From positions 1 through 22,862 of the forward strand of contig NZ_CALIBF010000174.1 of NCBI RefSeq assembly GCF_938045465.1: 22,862 nucleotides of DNA, read 5' to 3'. This stretch comes from an uncultured Campylobacter sp. (GTDB lineage Bacteria; Campylobacterota; Campylobacteria; Campylobacterales; Campylobacteraceae). The position numbers and the translations under genes were made by a program. The notes beneath the pieces were generated by a model. The model made no database searches and was not told the origin of the DNA. It saw only the letters and a program-made list of their open reading frames with translations. Positions 1 through 6,644 of the stretch are shown here, piece after piece (the stretch's first letter is position 1; each line of letters opens with the position of its first letter).

Positions 1-579
1 GTATCCGGTCGGGTGCTTGACGAGGTAGTCCTGATGATACTCCTCGGCGCGGACGAAATTCTTTAGCGGCGCCACTTCGACGGCGATCTTTTCTTTAAAT
101 TTAGCCTGCTGCGCCGCTATGAAATAGCGCGCTATCTCGCCGCTCGCCTCGTCGGTGTAGTAGATGCCCGTGCGATACTGGCGACCGCGGTCGTTACCTT
201 GCTTGTCGATCGAGAACGGATCGATGATGCGGAAATAATGCGCCAAAATTTCAGGCTCGCTGATGACGTTGGCGTCGTATTTTAAGTGTAGCGTCTCGGC
301 ATGATCGCTGCTATGTAAGCCCTCGTAGCTTGCTTTATCGCTCTTGCCGTTGGCGTAGCCTACCTGCGTCGCGACTATGCCGTCGAGCTGTTTGTAATAC
401 GCCTCCATGCCCCAGAAGCAGCCGCCTGCTAGATAAATTTCTTTTACGTTTGCGTTCACGCCGCCTCCTTTAACTTTAAAATTTGCGTCCGCCAAGCTAC
501 CGCCGCCTGCGGCATTGAGCGCGACTAAATAACCCGCCGCCAAAGCAAAGAGGCAGATTAAAACTTTAGAAATTTTCAT
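1..579 (-). CDS. msrA: Peptide methionine sulfoxide reductase MsrA, exported form, 3' end cut by window
   Basis: MsrA reduces methionine-S-sulfoxide in oxidised proteins. The 193 visible codons begin with a hydrophobic signal sequence (about residues 1-24, lysines at 2 and 5), followed by a Gly/Ala-rich linker and the MsrA domain. The catalytic motif GCFWGMEAYY is at 53-62 with nucleophile Cys54. YHQDYL and HPTGY lie at the window edge, where MsrA domains normally end at GYC. The ATG at 579 has AAGGATC upstream. Codon 41 is a GTG with an excellent Shine-Dalgarno, giving a possible second, cytosolic start. The 3' end is outside the window, so an MsrB fusion, common in this family, cannot be excluded. 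The MsrA assignment is firm; periplasmic location is inferred from the N-terminus. Confidence 0.95.
   Translation of the reverse strand, partial: MKISKVLICLFALAAGYLVALNAAGGGSLADANFKVKGGGVNANVKEIYLAGGCFWGMEAYYKQLDGIVATQVGYANGKSDKASYEGLHSSDHAETLHLKYDANVISEPEILAHYFRIIDPFSIDKQGNDRGRQYRTGIYYTDEASGEIARYFIAAQQAKFKEKIAVEVAPLKNFVRAEEYHQDYLVKHPTGY
457..472 (-). promoter_or_regulatory. Internal ribosome binding site and GTG start inside msrA
   Basis: Reading the minus strand, AAAGGAGG (472-465) stands four bases before GTG (459-457), in frame with the upstream ATG (120 nt apart). It is a better Shine-Dalgarno than that of the annotated start. The product would begin just before the EIYLAGGCFWG segment, which is where cytosolic MsrA proteins normally begin. 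Use of both starts is inference. Confidence 0.45.
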
Positions 580-604
580 TTTGATCCTTTCGTTTTGAAT
601 TTTG

Positions 605-625
605 CGCAATTTTACAATCTCTAAA
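605..625 (-). promoter_or_regulatory. Weak candidate -10 element upstream of msrA
   Basis: On the minus strand TGTAAAAT (616-609) lies about 30 nt before the msrA ATG. It resembles the Campylobacter sigma-70 -10 element, which often has no recognisable -35. AT-rich words are common here, so the support is weak. Confidence 0.25.
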
Positions 626-646
626 TGAAGCGAGAGTGAAAGAGAG

Positions 647-790
647 AAATTTTATCGCCTACGGCGGATCGGTACCCAAATTTTATCGCCGCAGGATCGG
701 GGCTTTTGGCTCGCCGTCGCCGCAGAATTAGAATTTTATCGCTGCGGTGACGCGGGATCAAAATTTTACCGCCGCGCAACCGTGGTTTGA
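647..790. repeat. Degenerate array of AAATTTTATCGCC units
   Basis: AAATTTTATCGCC occurs at 647 and 678; variants GAATTTTATCGCT at 731 and AAATTTTACCGCC at 761 follow. Spacings are 31, 53 and 30 nt, so the basic period is about 30 nt with one enlarged unit. The flanks share GCGG and GGATC words. Confidence 0.6.
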
Positions 791-910
791 GCCTGATAGC
801 GCCTTTGCGAGTTTTGCGACGCGGCCGAATTCTACCGCAGGCGCCGTTTTGCGAGGGCACGGACTGCTCGCGAGACGGAAGCTTTGCGCTGCACCCGCTA
901 CTCTACTACG

Positions 911-1060
911 CGATTAAATTTTATCTACGCACTGCCGCGATCGCGGCACGGCACTTATCCACCGCGCGGCTAAATTTTCTACGCACCGCTTAGGTTGCGG
1001 TACGGCGTCCATCCGCTTGTCGCGCGATTAAAATTTATCTACGAGCGCACCGATCGCGAC
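911..1060. repeat. Three imperfect units of about 57 bp
   Basis: Units start at about 916 (AAATTTTATCTACGCAC), 972 (AAATTTTCTACGCACCGC) and 1030 (AAATTTATCTACGAGCGCA). Between the anchors the first two share GCGG-ACGGC and ATCC blocks, and the second and third are joined by GCGCGATTA. Identity is clearly reduced, so this is an old array. Confidence 0.55.
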
Positions 1061-1316
1061 GAGGCGCCGTTTTAAAAATTTATACTCCGCTCCGTATCTG
1101 CTACGAAACGGCACCGAAATTTCAACGCAAAATAGGCGCCATGAAATTTTCGCGCCGCGAGATAAAATTTGTACGCCGCTATACGACGGCGAGGCGCGAA
1201 CCCATCCGTTGCGTGCGCTATTAAATTTAAAATTTTCGCGTTGCGGCTGCTAGATAAAATTTTCGCGACCATTCAGGAGCGGCGAGTGATTAAATTTAGA
1301 TTGCGCCGCACCGACA

Positions 1317-1607
1317 CAAAGCGGTATGTCGCATAGCCAAAAACTCGCGCCGTGCAGTAGTATAACGAAGCGCGAACAGTCTGATTCGCACTGCCTCCGC
1401 CACGTAGCGGAGCGCAGTCAAATTTACATCGCGCACGGCTGCGTAGCGGAGGCAGCTGGGTCCGCACCGCGCCCGCTACAAAACGATATGCCGCACAGCT
1501 GAATCGTCGCCGCACAGCCGTATGGCAAAGCGCGAGTAGTCCGATTCGCATCACGCTCGCCGCGTATCGGAGCGCAGCCATTTACATCGCGCACGCTTTG
1601 TAGTGAG
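1317..1607. repeat. Diverged long direct repeat, two copies
   Basis: Copy A (1317-1449) and copy B (1479-1607) lie in the same orientation with a 162-bp offset. They share in order CAAA-CG-TATG-CGCA, CAGT/AGCCGTAT, AAGCGCGA-AGT, GATTCGCA, CGTA-CGGAGCGCAG and TTTACATCGCGCAC. The match is obvious by eye but broken by many substitutions. Neither copy has a plausible coding frame. Confidence 0.7.
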
Positions 1608-1613
1608 CAAAAT

Positions 1614-3152
1614 TTAGTGCAAAAAGTGGCGCACTCCCGTAAAATACATCGCCATGCCAAACTCGTCGGCGCTTGCGATCACCTCATCGTCGCGGATGCT
1701 GCCGCCCGGCTGCACTACCGCTGCGACGCCCGCAGCATGGGCGATCTCGATGCTGTCTTTAAACGGGAAAAACGCCTCGCTGGCAAGCGCGCAGCTGCTC
1801 AGATCGACGCCCACGTCGCGAGCCTTGGCCACTGCCGCACGCGCGGCGTCCACGCGGCTCGTCATACCCATGCCGATCGCGACCATCGCGCGATTTTTGA
1901 CGTAAACCACGCAGTTGCTCTTCGTAAGTGCGGCGATCTGCCACGCGATTTTTAGATCGTCAAGCTCGCTCTCGCTCGCCGCGCGCCCCGTGACGCAGCT
2001 AGCGTTTGCGACCTCGCCCGCGCCTACGTAGTCGCGCTGCTGATATACGAAGCCGCCGTCAATAAATTTAAAATCATACTTGTCGTTTTCGCGAATTAAA
2101 AACTCCCCGCCCTGCTCGAAAATTTTAATACGCTTTTTCTTTTCAAATACCGCAAGCGCCGCGGGCGTGACGCGGGCAGCAAGGATAACTTCGACAAAAA
2201 TTTCATTGATTTTATTTGCTAGCTCCTCGTCCAAAACGCCGTTTATCGCCACGACGCCGCCGTATGCCGAGACTGGATCGCATTTTAGCGCCTCTACGTA
2301 GCTTTCAAGCAGGCTCCCCTTTACGGCAAAGCCGCATGGATTGGCGTGCTTGCAGATCGCCACCGCAGGCGCCCCCCCGAAGCTGCTAGCCAGCATCAGC
2401 GCGCCGTGCATATCGGTCATATTGTTAAAGCTCGCCTCGCCCTTTAGGCTCTTAAAATGGTTGCTAAAAAAGTCCTCGAATTCGTACAGCGCGCCCTTTT
2501 GGTGCGGATTTTCGCCGTAGCGAGTATCGAATACCTTGCTGCCCGTGATAAATTTTTTCGCGCCGAAGCCGCCGTTAAAGCGCTCGTTCATATAGTTTGC
2601 GATCATCGCATCGTAGGCTGCGGTGTGCTCATAAGCTTTTATCATTAAATTTTGCCTAAATTTCAGCTTCTCGCTCTCGTCTGCGCCGCTTAAATTTTGC
2701 AAAACCGCGCCGTAATCAAGCGGACTCGTGACTACATAGACGCTCGCAAAATTCTTAGCTGCGCTTCGAACCATCGCGGGGCCGCCGATGTCGATATTTT
2801 CGATAATCTCTGAAAAATCGTCGGTGCGGGCTACGGTCGCTTTAAAAGGATATAAATTTACGCACACGAGATCGATGCCGCCGATGCCGTGCTGCGCGGC
2901 TTGGCTTACGTGATTTGCGTCGTTTCGCTTATACAAAATTCCGCCGTGGATCTTTGGATGCAGAGTCTTAACCCGTCCCTCAAACATCTCGGGCGAGCCC
3001 GAGTACTCGCTCACTTCCGCTGCTTTCACGCCATTTTGCAAAAGCAATTTATGCGTGCCGCCCGTGCTTAAAATTTCAAATCCGAGCCTCTGCAGCCCTT
3101 TGGCAAACTCTACGACGCCCTTCTTATCGCTGACGCTGATTAACGCTCTCAT
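1614..3152 (-). CDS. purH: Bifunctional AICAR formyltransferase / IMP cyclohydrolase PurH
   Basis: PurH catalyses the last two steps of de novo IMP synthesis in the cytosol: formylation of AICAR with 10-formyl-THF, then ring closure. The 512-residue protein is of full family length. The N-terminal MGS-like cyclohydrolase domain (about 1-200) starts RALISVSDKKG and carries EGRVKTLHPKIHGG at 58-71. The C-terminal transformylase domain shows RYGENPHQ (211-218) and the catalytic KHANPCG (268-274). It ends in the typical GVRHFLH. The ATG has AAAGGAG eight bases upstream. The upstream lipoprotein gene stops 16 nt before the start, so the two are probably co-transcribed. Confidence 0.98.
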   Translation of the reverse strand: MRALISVSDKKGVVEFAKGLQRLGFEILSTGGTHKLLLQNGVKAAEVSEYSGSPEMFEGRVKTLHPKIHGGILYKRNDANHVSQAAQHGIGGIDLVCVNLYPFKATVARTDDFSEIIENIDIGGPAMVRSAAKNFASVYVVTSPLDYGAVLQNLSGADESEKLKFRQNLMIKAYEHTAAYDAMIANYMNERFNGGFGAKKFITGSKVFDTRYGENPHQKGALYEFEDFFSNHFKSLKGEASFNNMTDMHGALMLASSFGGAPAVAICKHANPCGFAVKGSLLESYVEALKCDPVSAYGGVVAINGVLDEELANKINEIFVEVILAARVTPAALAVFEKKKRIKIFEQGGEFLIRENDKYDFKFIDGGFVYQQRDYVGAGEVANASCVTGRAASESELDDLKIAWQIAALTKSNCVVYVKNRAMVAIGMGMTSRVDAARAAVAKARDVGVDLSSCALASEAFFPFKDSIEIAHAAGVAAVVQPGGSIRDDEVIASADEFGMAMYFTGVRHFLH

Positions 3153-3168
3153 CTTTTCTCCTTTTAAT

Positions 3169-3759
3169 TTATTCGCATAATTTTTTAAAAATCAGCTCGC
3201 GCATGTCGTTTGCATTAAGCTGAAAATACAAAATCGCTTCACGGCGAGCCTTTTGATACTCGCGCCTCGTCTTTTCATCTGCTGCGCCGAGATTTTCGCC
3301 GTTAAATTTCGCCATACGCGCCGAACTCAGCTCTTTTAGCCTTTCGCCGCCCGGAGAAATGCCGCCGCTATAATTAAACCACTCTTTGCTTTGAAAAATA
3401 TTAAATAAAATTTGAAAATCTACGAAATTTCCCTTATTGTACTCGGCGCAGACCCCATTTTTGTGGCTTGCGGCGTAGATCGCACCGTATCTGCGCTCGA
3501 AAAAATATAGTTTTATTAGCTTTGTGTTTTTGTCTAAATTTGTGCCGCTACCGCCTAAAATCGCAAGCTTCGCATCGCCGCGCGTTTCGTAAGGGCCTAA
3601 AATCGTACCGTTTTCGTAAAGATTTCCGCCGTAAAAAGCGTATTTCGTACCCCTAAGCTCGTCCGAAAGAACGTAGGTTTTATCGCTTGCGGGCGAGTTT
3701 TTGCCCGCGCAGCCGAGCAGCGACAGAACCAAAAACAGAGATGAGATAAAAAATTTCAT
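3169..3759 (-). CDS. Putative lipoprotein, two-cysteine family, copy 1
   Basis: A 196-residue protein with a type II signal peptide: lysine at residue 2, a hydrophobic core and the lipobox LLGC with Cys17. It is related to the two lipoproteins encoded at 5289-5912 and 5927-6538. Shared features are a Y-x-G-x-x-LYENG-x-x-LG-x-Y segment (about 42-57), a KLYFF strand, HKNGVC (Cys104) followed by YNKGNFVDF, and a C-terminal cysteine (Cys195 of 196). Only these three cysteines are present, so Cys104 and Cys195 could form a disulphide. The ATG at 3759 has AAAGGGG upstream. The gene lies 16 nt upstream of purH. I do not recognise a named domain; function is unknown. Confidence 0.85.
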   Translation of the reverse strand: MKFFISSLFLVLSLLGCAGKNSPASDKTYVLSDELRGTKYAFYGGNLYENGTILGPYETRGDAKLAILGGSGTNLDKNTKLIKLYFFERRYGAIYAASHKNGVCAEYNKGNFVDFQILFNIFQSKEWFNYSGGISPGGERLKELSSARMAKFNGENLGAADEKTRREYQKARREAILYFQLNANDMRELIFKKLCE

Positions 3760-3971
3760 CGCAAAAACCCCTTTAAATTTTAAAATTTTGCCAAATTTAT
3801 GAAGCGGAAATCGGCAAAGCCAAATTTATTAAATTTACCGCGCGCAAATTTTAATTTTACTTCTCAAATGCCGCCGCGTTGCCCGCGCGGATGTAAATTT
3901 TAAAATTTTGCGCCGCTTGCAAAGGCTAAATTAAAAGCCGCGCGCAAAACGTAAATTTAAACCGCAGCGCG

Positions 3972-4008
3972 AATTTAGCCGCAAGGATCTGCGTGAACCG
4001 GCTAAATT
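3972..4008. repeat. Perfect 10-bp inverted repeat with 17-nt loop
   Basis: AATTTAGCCG at 3972-3981 is the exact reverse complement of CGGCTAAATT at 3999-4008. An alternative pairing of GCGAATTT (about 3969-3976) with AAATTCGC (4010-4017) is possible, so the segment could switch between two folds. Its role is unknown. Confidence 0.5.
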
Positions 4009-4032
4009 TAAAATTCGCAGCGCAGCTTTTAT

Positions 4033-4050
4033 CGCCAAGCTAGATTGGCG
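4033..4050. repeat. Small hairpin, 6-bp perfect stem
   Basis: CGCCAA (4033-4038) and TTGGCG (4045-4050) flank a 6-nt loop. A CTTGCTTTT run follows on the plus strand, where no gene is present to be terminated. It may be incidental. Confidence 0.3.
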
Positions 4051-4080
4051 CTTGCTTTTGCCACTTTTAAAATTTTAAAT

Positions 4081-4185
4081 TTACTTGCACATCCTATTTT
4101 CCAGCTCGTCCATAAGCGCGGCTATGTCATCATCAATCGCACCTTGCCGCTGCTGCTCGTTTAAATTTATGCGCCGCTTTAAATT
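4081..4185 (-). pseudogene. Possible tail of a lost gene
   Basis: A minus-strand frame is open from just after a TAA (4188-4186) to a TAA at 4083-4081. Its second half reads like real protein (NEQQRQGAIDDDIAALMDEL, ending NRMCK) and uses mixed codons unlike the AAATTT filler around it. There is no start codon or ribosome binding site before a late ATG, and the strong hairpin at 4173-4210 overlaps its beginning. It may be the remnant of a C-terminus, or chance. Confidence 0.2.
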
Positions 4186-4210
4186 TTACAAGCCGCAAAT
4201 TTAAAGCGGC
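4173..4210 (-). terminator. Strong hairpin downstream of the SDH gene
   Basis: GCCGCTTTAAATTT (4173-4186) and AAATTTAAAGCGGC (4197-4210) form a perfect 14-bp inverted repeat around a 10-nt loop, starting 19 nt after the SDH stop codon. The position suits a transcript end or a 3' stabilising hairpin for the lipoprotein-SDH unit. There is no long U run after the stem, so classical intrinsic termination is uncertain. Confidence 0.5.
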
Positions 4211-4229
4211 ACGAGACCCAAAAACCGCA

Positions 4230-5261
4230 CTAAATATAATAGATGCTGTTTTTGATATTTTTGCCGTCGATCTCGTTTTTGCGCCACGAGCTCTCGTCGT
4301 TTAGCACGATCCAGCGCTTCTCCTCCTCACGGTAAAACCAATCCTTGTCGATCTGATAGTAGATCTGACATCCCGAAATTTCGATGATATTGGCGATGTT
4401 GTTATCGTGGTAGTTGTTCTCATCGAAGTCGGTGAAGGTGCGCTGCCCCATCTCGGCGTAGAGCTCGTTTAAAATTTGAAGCATCTCGCTTAGGCGCGTA
4501 TCCATCTTCTCGACCTGAAGCCCAAGCTCGTTAGCCTCTCTGAATAAGATCGGATAGTCGTGCGACGGATAGCCGCTGTTTAGCTTGTCGCTGATAAAGG
4601 CGATCTTTTGCTCATCTTCGAAGTGGTAGCGCAGAATTTCGCGGCAAATTTTAAGCGACAGGCTGCTTGCGCGATCGACGGCGCCGAAAACGAGCGGATG
4701 GATATATTTGTAAAGCTCCTTGTACGGGTTCTCGTCGTTCGGGCGCTCGTTATTTTTCCAAAGCTTCACCACGCGGCTTAGCTCGTCCATCGAAACGTTG
4801 GCTTGGTCGTTGGTGTTCGTAACCGGCGAAAGCTCATGTCGCAGCGAAGTATCGACCGACGTGAGATAGCCTAGCGGCCCCATTAAAATTTTATTCGCCC
4901 CAAGCGCCATCATCGTAGCCGCCGAAGCGCAGTTTGCAGGCACCAGCGCGATCAGCTCGTCGCAGTGGTTGCGCAGGATCGAGACGATCTTAAGCGAGGC
5001 GATACCGCTGCCGCCGTCAGATTTGATGTAAAGGTAGAGCTTTTCGAAATGCTTGCCTTTAAGATGGTCGTTGATACTGATCGCGTCGTTGCCGCAGACG
5101 CTACCTGCGCCCGAATTGAAGTAGGTAAGCAGCGGTGCGCCCAGATATTTCTCGATATTCGTGATCACCTCTTGCGTTTGCTTCATCAAGATCGGCGGTT
5201 GCTTCGCCGCTTTTTTAGCGCCCTGCTTATGCGGCTCTTCGTCTTTGGATAAAAATCCCAT
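4230..5261 (-). CDS. SDH-type (ClpP/crotonase-fold) serine protease homologue
   Basis: A 343-residue protein resembling the serine dehydrogenase proteinase (SDH_protease) family, relatives of SppA and ClpP. The fold marks are visible: YLYIKSDGGSG (about 76-86, oxyanion-type glycines), NCASAATMMALGA (110-122) with candidate nucleophile Ser113, and GPLGYLTSVDTSL (128-140) with Asp137. The region from about 265 is family-specific and acidic/aromatic (DWFYREEEKRW). There is no signal peptide or membrane segment, so it is probably cytosolic or membrane-associated. The ATG has GAAAGGAA upstream. Two lipoprotein genes lie directly upstream (27-nt gap) and a hairpin follows the stop. The substrate is unknown, and proteolysis is inferred from the family. 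Confidence 0.8.
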   Translation of the reverse strand: MGFLSKDEEPHKQGAKKAAKQPPILMKQTQEVITNIEKYLGAPLLTYFNSGAGSVCGNDAISINDHLKGKHFEKLYLYIKSDGGSGIASLKIVSILRNHCDELIALVPANCASAATMMALGANKILMGPLGYLTSVDTSLRHELSPVTNTNDQANVSMDELSRVVKLWKNNERPNDENPYKELYKYIHPLVFGAVDRASSLSLKICREILRYHFEDEQKIAFISDKLNSGYPSHDYPILFREANELGLQVEKMDTRLSEMLQILNELYAEMGQRTFTDFDENNYHDNNIANIIEISGCQIYYQIDKDWFYREEEKRWIVLNDESSWRKNEIDGKNIKNSIYYI

Positions 5262-5288
5262 GTTTTTCCTTTCGTGTTGGTTTGGTTT

Positions 5289-5912
5289 TTAAAATTTTAT
5301 CTTACAAATATCGCGCAATTTGTCCCGGTGCCACTTGATGCTCTCTTTAACCGTATTGCCTAGAGCCGTATGCGGACTTTGCAAGAATGCCCTACTATTT
5401 TTTAGTCTTGAGCCCACGTATTCATAGCGCGAGATCTCGTTTGCGCTGGCGCTTTGCGACACCGAAGCCGAAAACGAGTATGAATAAAGCGGTGCGGAGG
5501 AAGCGTAGCCGCTAAAGTGCTCTTTTAGGCTTACGAATTTGCCCTCCGCAAAGGCCTTGCAAACGCCGCCGCTTGCGGAATACTCGGCGATTCGTAGCTC
5601 TTTATTGGGCGTAAAAACGTAGATCGTAAATTTATTTAGACCTCGCTGCGAAATTTGATCCCCAGCCACGCCGACTCCTCTTTCGTCCGTAAATAGATAG
5701 AGATTGGAGCCCTCCTCTTCATATCTTCCTAATATCGCGTCATCTTTTAAAAGCACGCCGCCTGAAATTTTATACTCGGTGACGGTCTGCCCGTCATAGC
5801 TCATCATCACGGAATTTTCCGGATGCAGCTCGGCTTGCGAATACTTTATCTTCATACAGCCTGTAAGCAGCACCGCTGCCGCAAGCAGCGCTAAAATTTT
5901 AATTTTATCCAT
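5289..5912 (-). CDS. Putative lipoprotein, two-cysteine family, copy 2
   Basis: A 207-residue lipoprotein counted from the ATG at 5912, chosen because GGAGG lies just upstream and the signal peptide then begins MDKIK; an upstream in-frame ATG at 5936 would overlap the previous gene. The lipobox is LTGC with Cys19. It is the most diverged of the three paralogues but keeps LG-x-Y, an IYVF strand, GGVC (Cys118), the EGKFV segment and a cysteine near the C-terminus (Cys203, DICKIKF). These are its only cysteines. The spacing between the last two is 85 residues, against 91 in both relatives. A Ser-rich stretch lies at about 136-158. It follows copy 3 by 14 nt and precedes the SDH gene. Function is unknown. 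Confidence 0.83.
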   Translation of the reverse strand: MDKIKILALLAAAVLLTGCMKIKYSQAELHPENSVMMSYDGQTVTEYKISGGVLLKDDAILGRYEEEGSNLYLFTDERGVGVAGDQISQRGLNKFTIYVFTPNKELRIAEYSASGGVCKAFAEGKFVSLKEHFSGYASSAPLYSYSFSASVSQSASANEISRYEYVGSRLKNSRAFLQSPHTALGNTVKESIKWHRDKLRDICKIKF

Positions 5913-5926
5913 AAATCCTCCGAAGT

Positions 5927-6538
5927 TTATCTGCAAAAATCGTCTAAGATCATGGTTCTAAGACCCTCGATCGTCTTTTTGAAAAATCCAGCCACAGCCA
6001 ACTCCTCCGCGATATATTTCGTATCTTTGCGATCGACCGCTTTTTCAAAATTCATATTTTTATATGCGCTTAGTCCTTTCGAGCTCATATTTTGCACCGA
6101 GCTCTCGCTTTTTGAAATTCTACCGTCCGCATAAAGCCAATCGCCGTCTTTGAACATATTTGAAGTATAGTCGAAATTTACGTATCTGCCGGCGTTATAG
6201 ACGCTGCAAATCCCATCTTTGTGCCAAATGCTAAATACCATTGCCCTTTCGTCGTTAAAAAGATAAAATTTCATCCGCTTGGCATTCAGCGCGGACTTGT
6301 AATTGTTGCCGTAAGACTTGCCCGCCTCATCGAGCACGAGCATCCTAAACTCGCCTCTATCCATAGAATAGGAGCCTAAATTTCTGCCGTTTTCATACAG
6401 ATCCTCGCCGACAAATTTATAGATCATGGTTTTGTTGCCGTCGTAAAATTTAAACTCCTTATCGCTCTTAGCCGGACGCAATACCCCGCATCCTCCAAGC
6501 AGTGCCGTCAAAACGGCAAAAACTATAAAATTTTTCAT
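5927..6538 (-). CDS. Putative lipoprotein, two-cysteine family, copy 3
   Basis: A 203-residue lipoprotein and first gene of the lipoprotein-lipoprotein-SDH unit. The signal peptide starts MKNF and the lipobox is LGGC with Cys17. The match to copy 1 is clear: LYENGRNLGSY (47-57), MKFYLF, HKDGIC (Cys111), YNAGRYVNFD, and a terminal FCR with Cys202. The only three cysteines are the lipid-attachment one and the conserved pair. The ATG at 6538 has AAGGAG eight bases upstream. No named domain is recognised. Attachment to a membrane through the lipid anchor is a family-independent prediction; the role is unknown. Confidence 0.85.
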   Translation of the reverse strand: MKNFIVFAVLTALLGGCGVLRPAKSDKEFKFYDGNKTMIYKFVGEDLYENGRNLGSYSMDRGEFRMLVLDEAGKSYGNNYKSALNAKRMKFYLFNDERAMVFSIWHKDGICSVYNAGRYVNFDYTSNMFKDGDWLYADGRISKSESSVQNMSSKGLSAYKNMNFEKAVDRKDTKYIAEELAVAGFFKKTIEGLRTMILDDFCR

Positions 6539-6603
6539 TTATCGCTCCTTAAATTCTAATCCTTTGCCGCACCTTATCGCCGTATCGCAAGCCCTACCTT
6601 AAA

Positions 6604-6632
6604 ATTTCAAGGCGTTTTGCGCCCTCAAATTT
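6604..6632 (-). terminator. Weak hairpin after the TerB/J-domain gene
   Basis: Downstream of the stop at 6645 the minus strand reads GGGCG-CAAAA-CGCC-TTG and then GAAATTTT. The stem is four GC pairs plus one wobble and one A-T pair. It is a poor terminator candidate within a 106-nt gap that otherwise holds only AAATTT words. Confidence 0.2.
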
Positions 6633-6644
6633 TAAAATTTCGCC

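Larger units (their letters stand above)
580..1613. repeat. Gene-free spacer of decayed AAATTT-anchored repeats
   Basis: This roughly 1-kb interval between purH and msrA has no credible gene. The short open frames on both strands have no ribosome binding site and encode arginine- and alanine-rich strings reflecting GCG-rich repeats. The DNA alternates AAATTTTATC-type words with GCCGC-rich blocks. At least three repeat families can be picked out: a roughly 30-bp spaced set (647 to about 790), a roughly 57-bp set (911 to about 1060) and a long diverged direct repeat (1317-1449 and 1479-1607). A shorter pair beginning AAATTTTCGCG recurs at 1144 and 1230. No transposase, tRNA or terminator was recognised. 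Confidence 0.75.
3760..4229. other. Gene-free, hairpin-rich AAATTT spacer
   Basis: This 470-bp interval between lipoprotein copy 1 and the SDH gene has no credible complete gene. It is packed with AAATTTTAAAATTT-like self-complementary words (near 3773, 3893 and 4066) and several GC-capped inverted repeats: AATTTAGCCG/CGGCTAAATT (3972-3981 and 3999-4008), CGCCAA/TTGGCG (4033-4038 and 4045-4050), CCGCGCG/CGCGCGG (about 3838 and 3884) and the strong 14-bp hairpin at 4173-4210. A short reading-frame tail is at 4081-4185. The promoter for the lipoprotein-purH pair is presumably here but cannot be fixed among so many AT words. Confidence 0.6.

Noticed and set aside
621..993. Possible CRISPR-like array from regularly spaced AAATTTTATC words
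   Set aside because: The conserved core is only about 13 bp, spacings vary, the intervening segments resemble one another, and no cas gene is present.
1273..1660. Overlapping minus-strand open frames below purH with repeated Cys/Arg/Ala-rich segments
   Set aside because: The similarity between them follows from the DNA repeat; no ribosome binding site, no consistent codon use, and one overlaps the end of purH in another frame.
3760..4229. Insertion sequence or small RNA gene in the spacer
   Set aside because: No terminal inverted repeats with target duplications and no transposase fragment were found; the hairpins alone do not establish an RNA gene.
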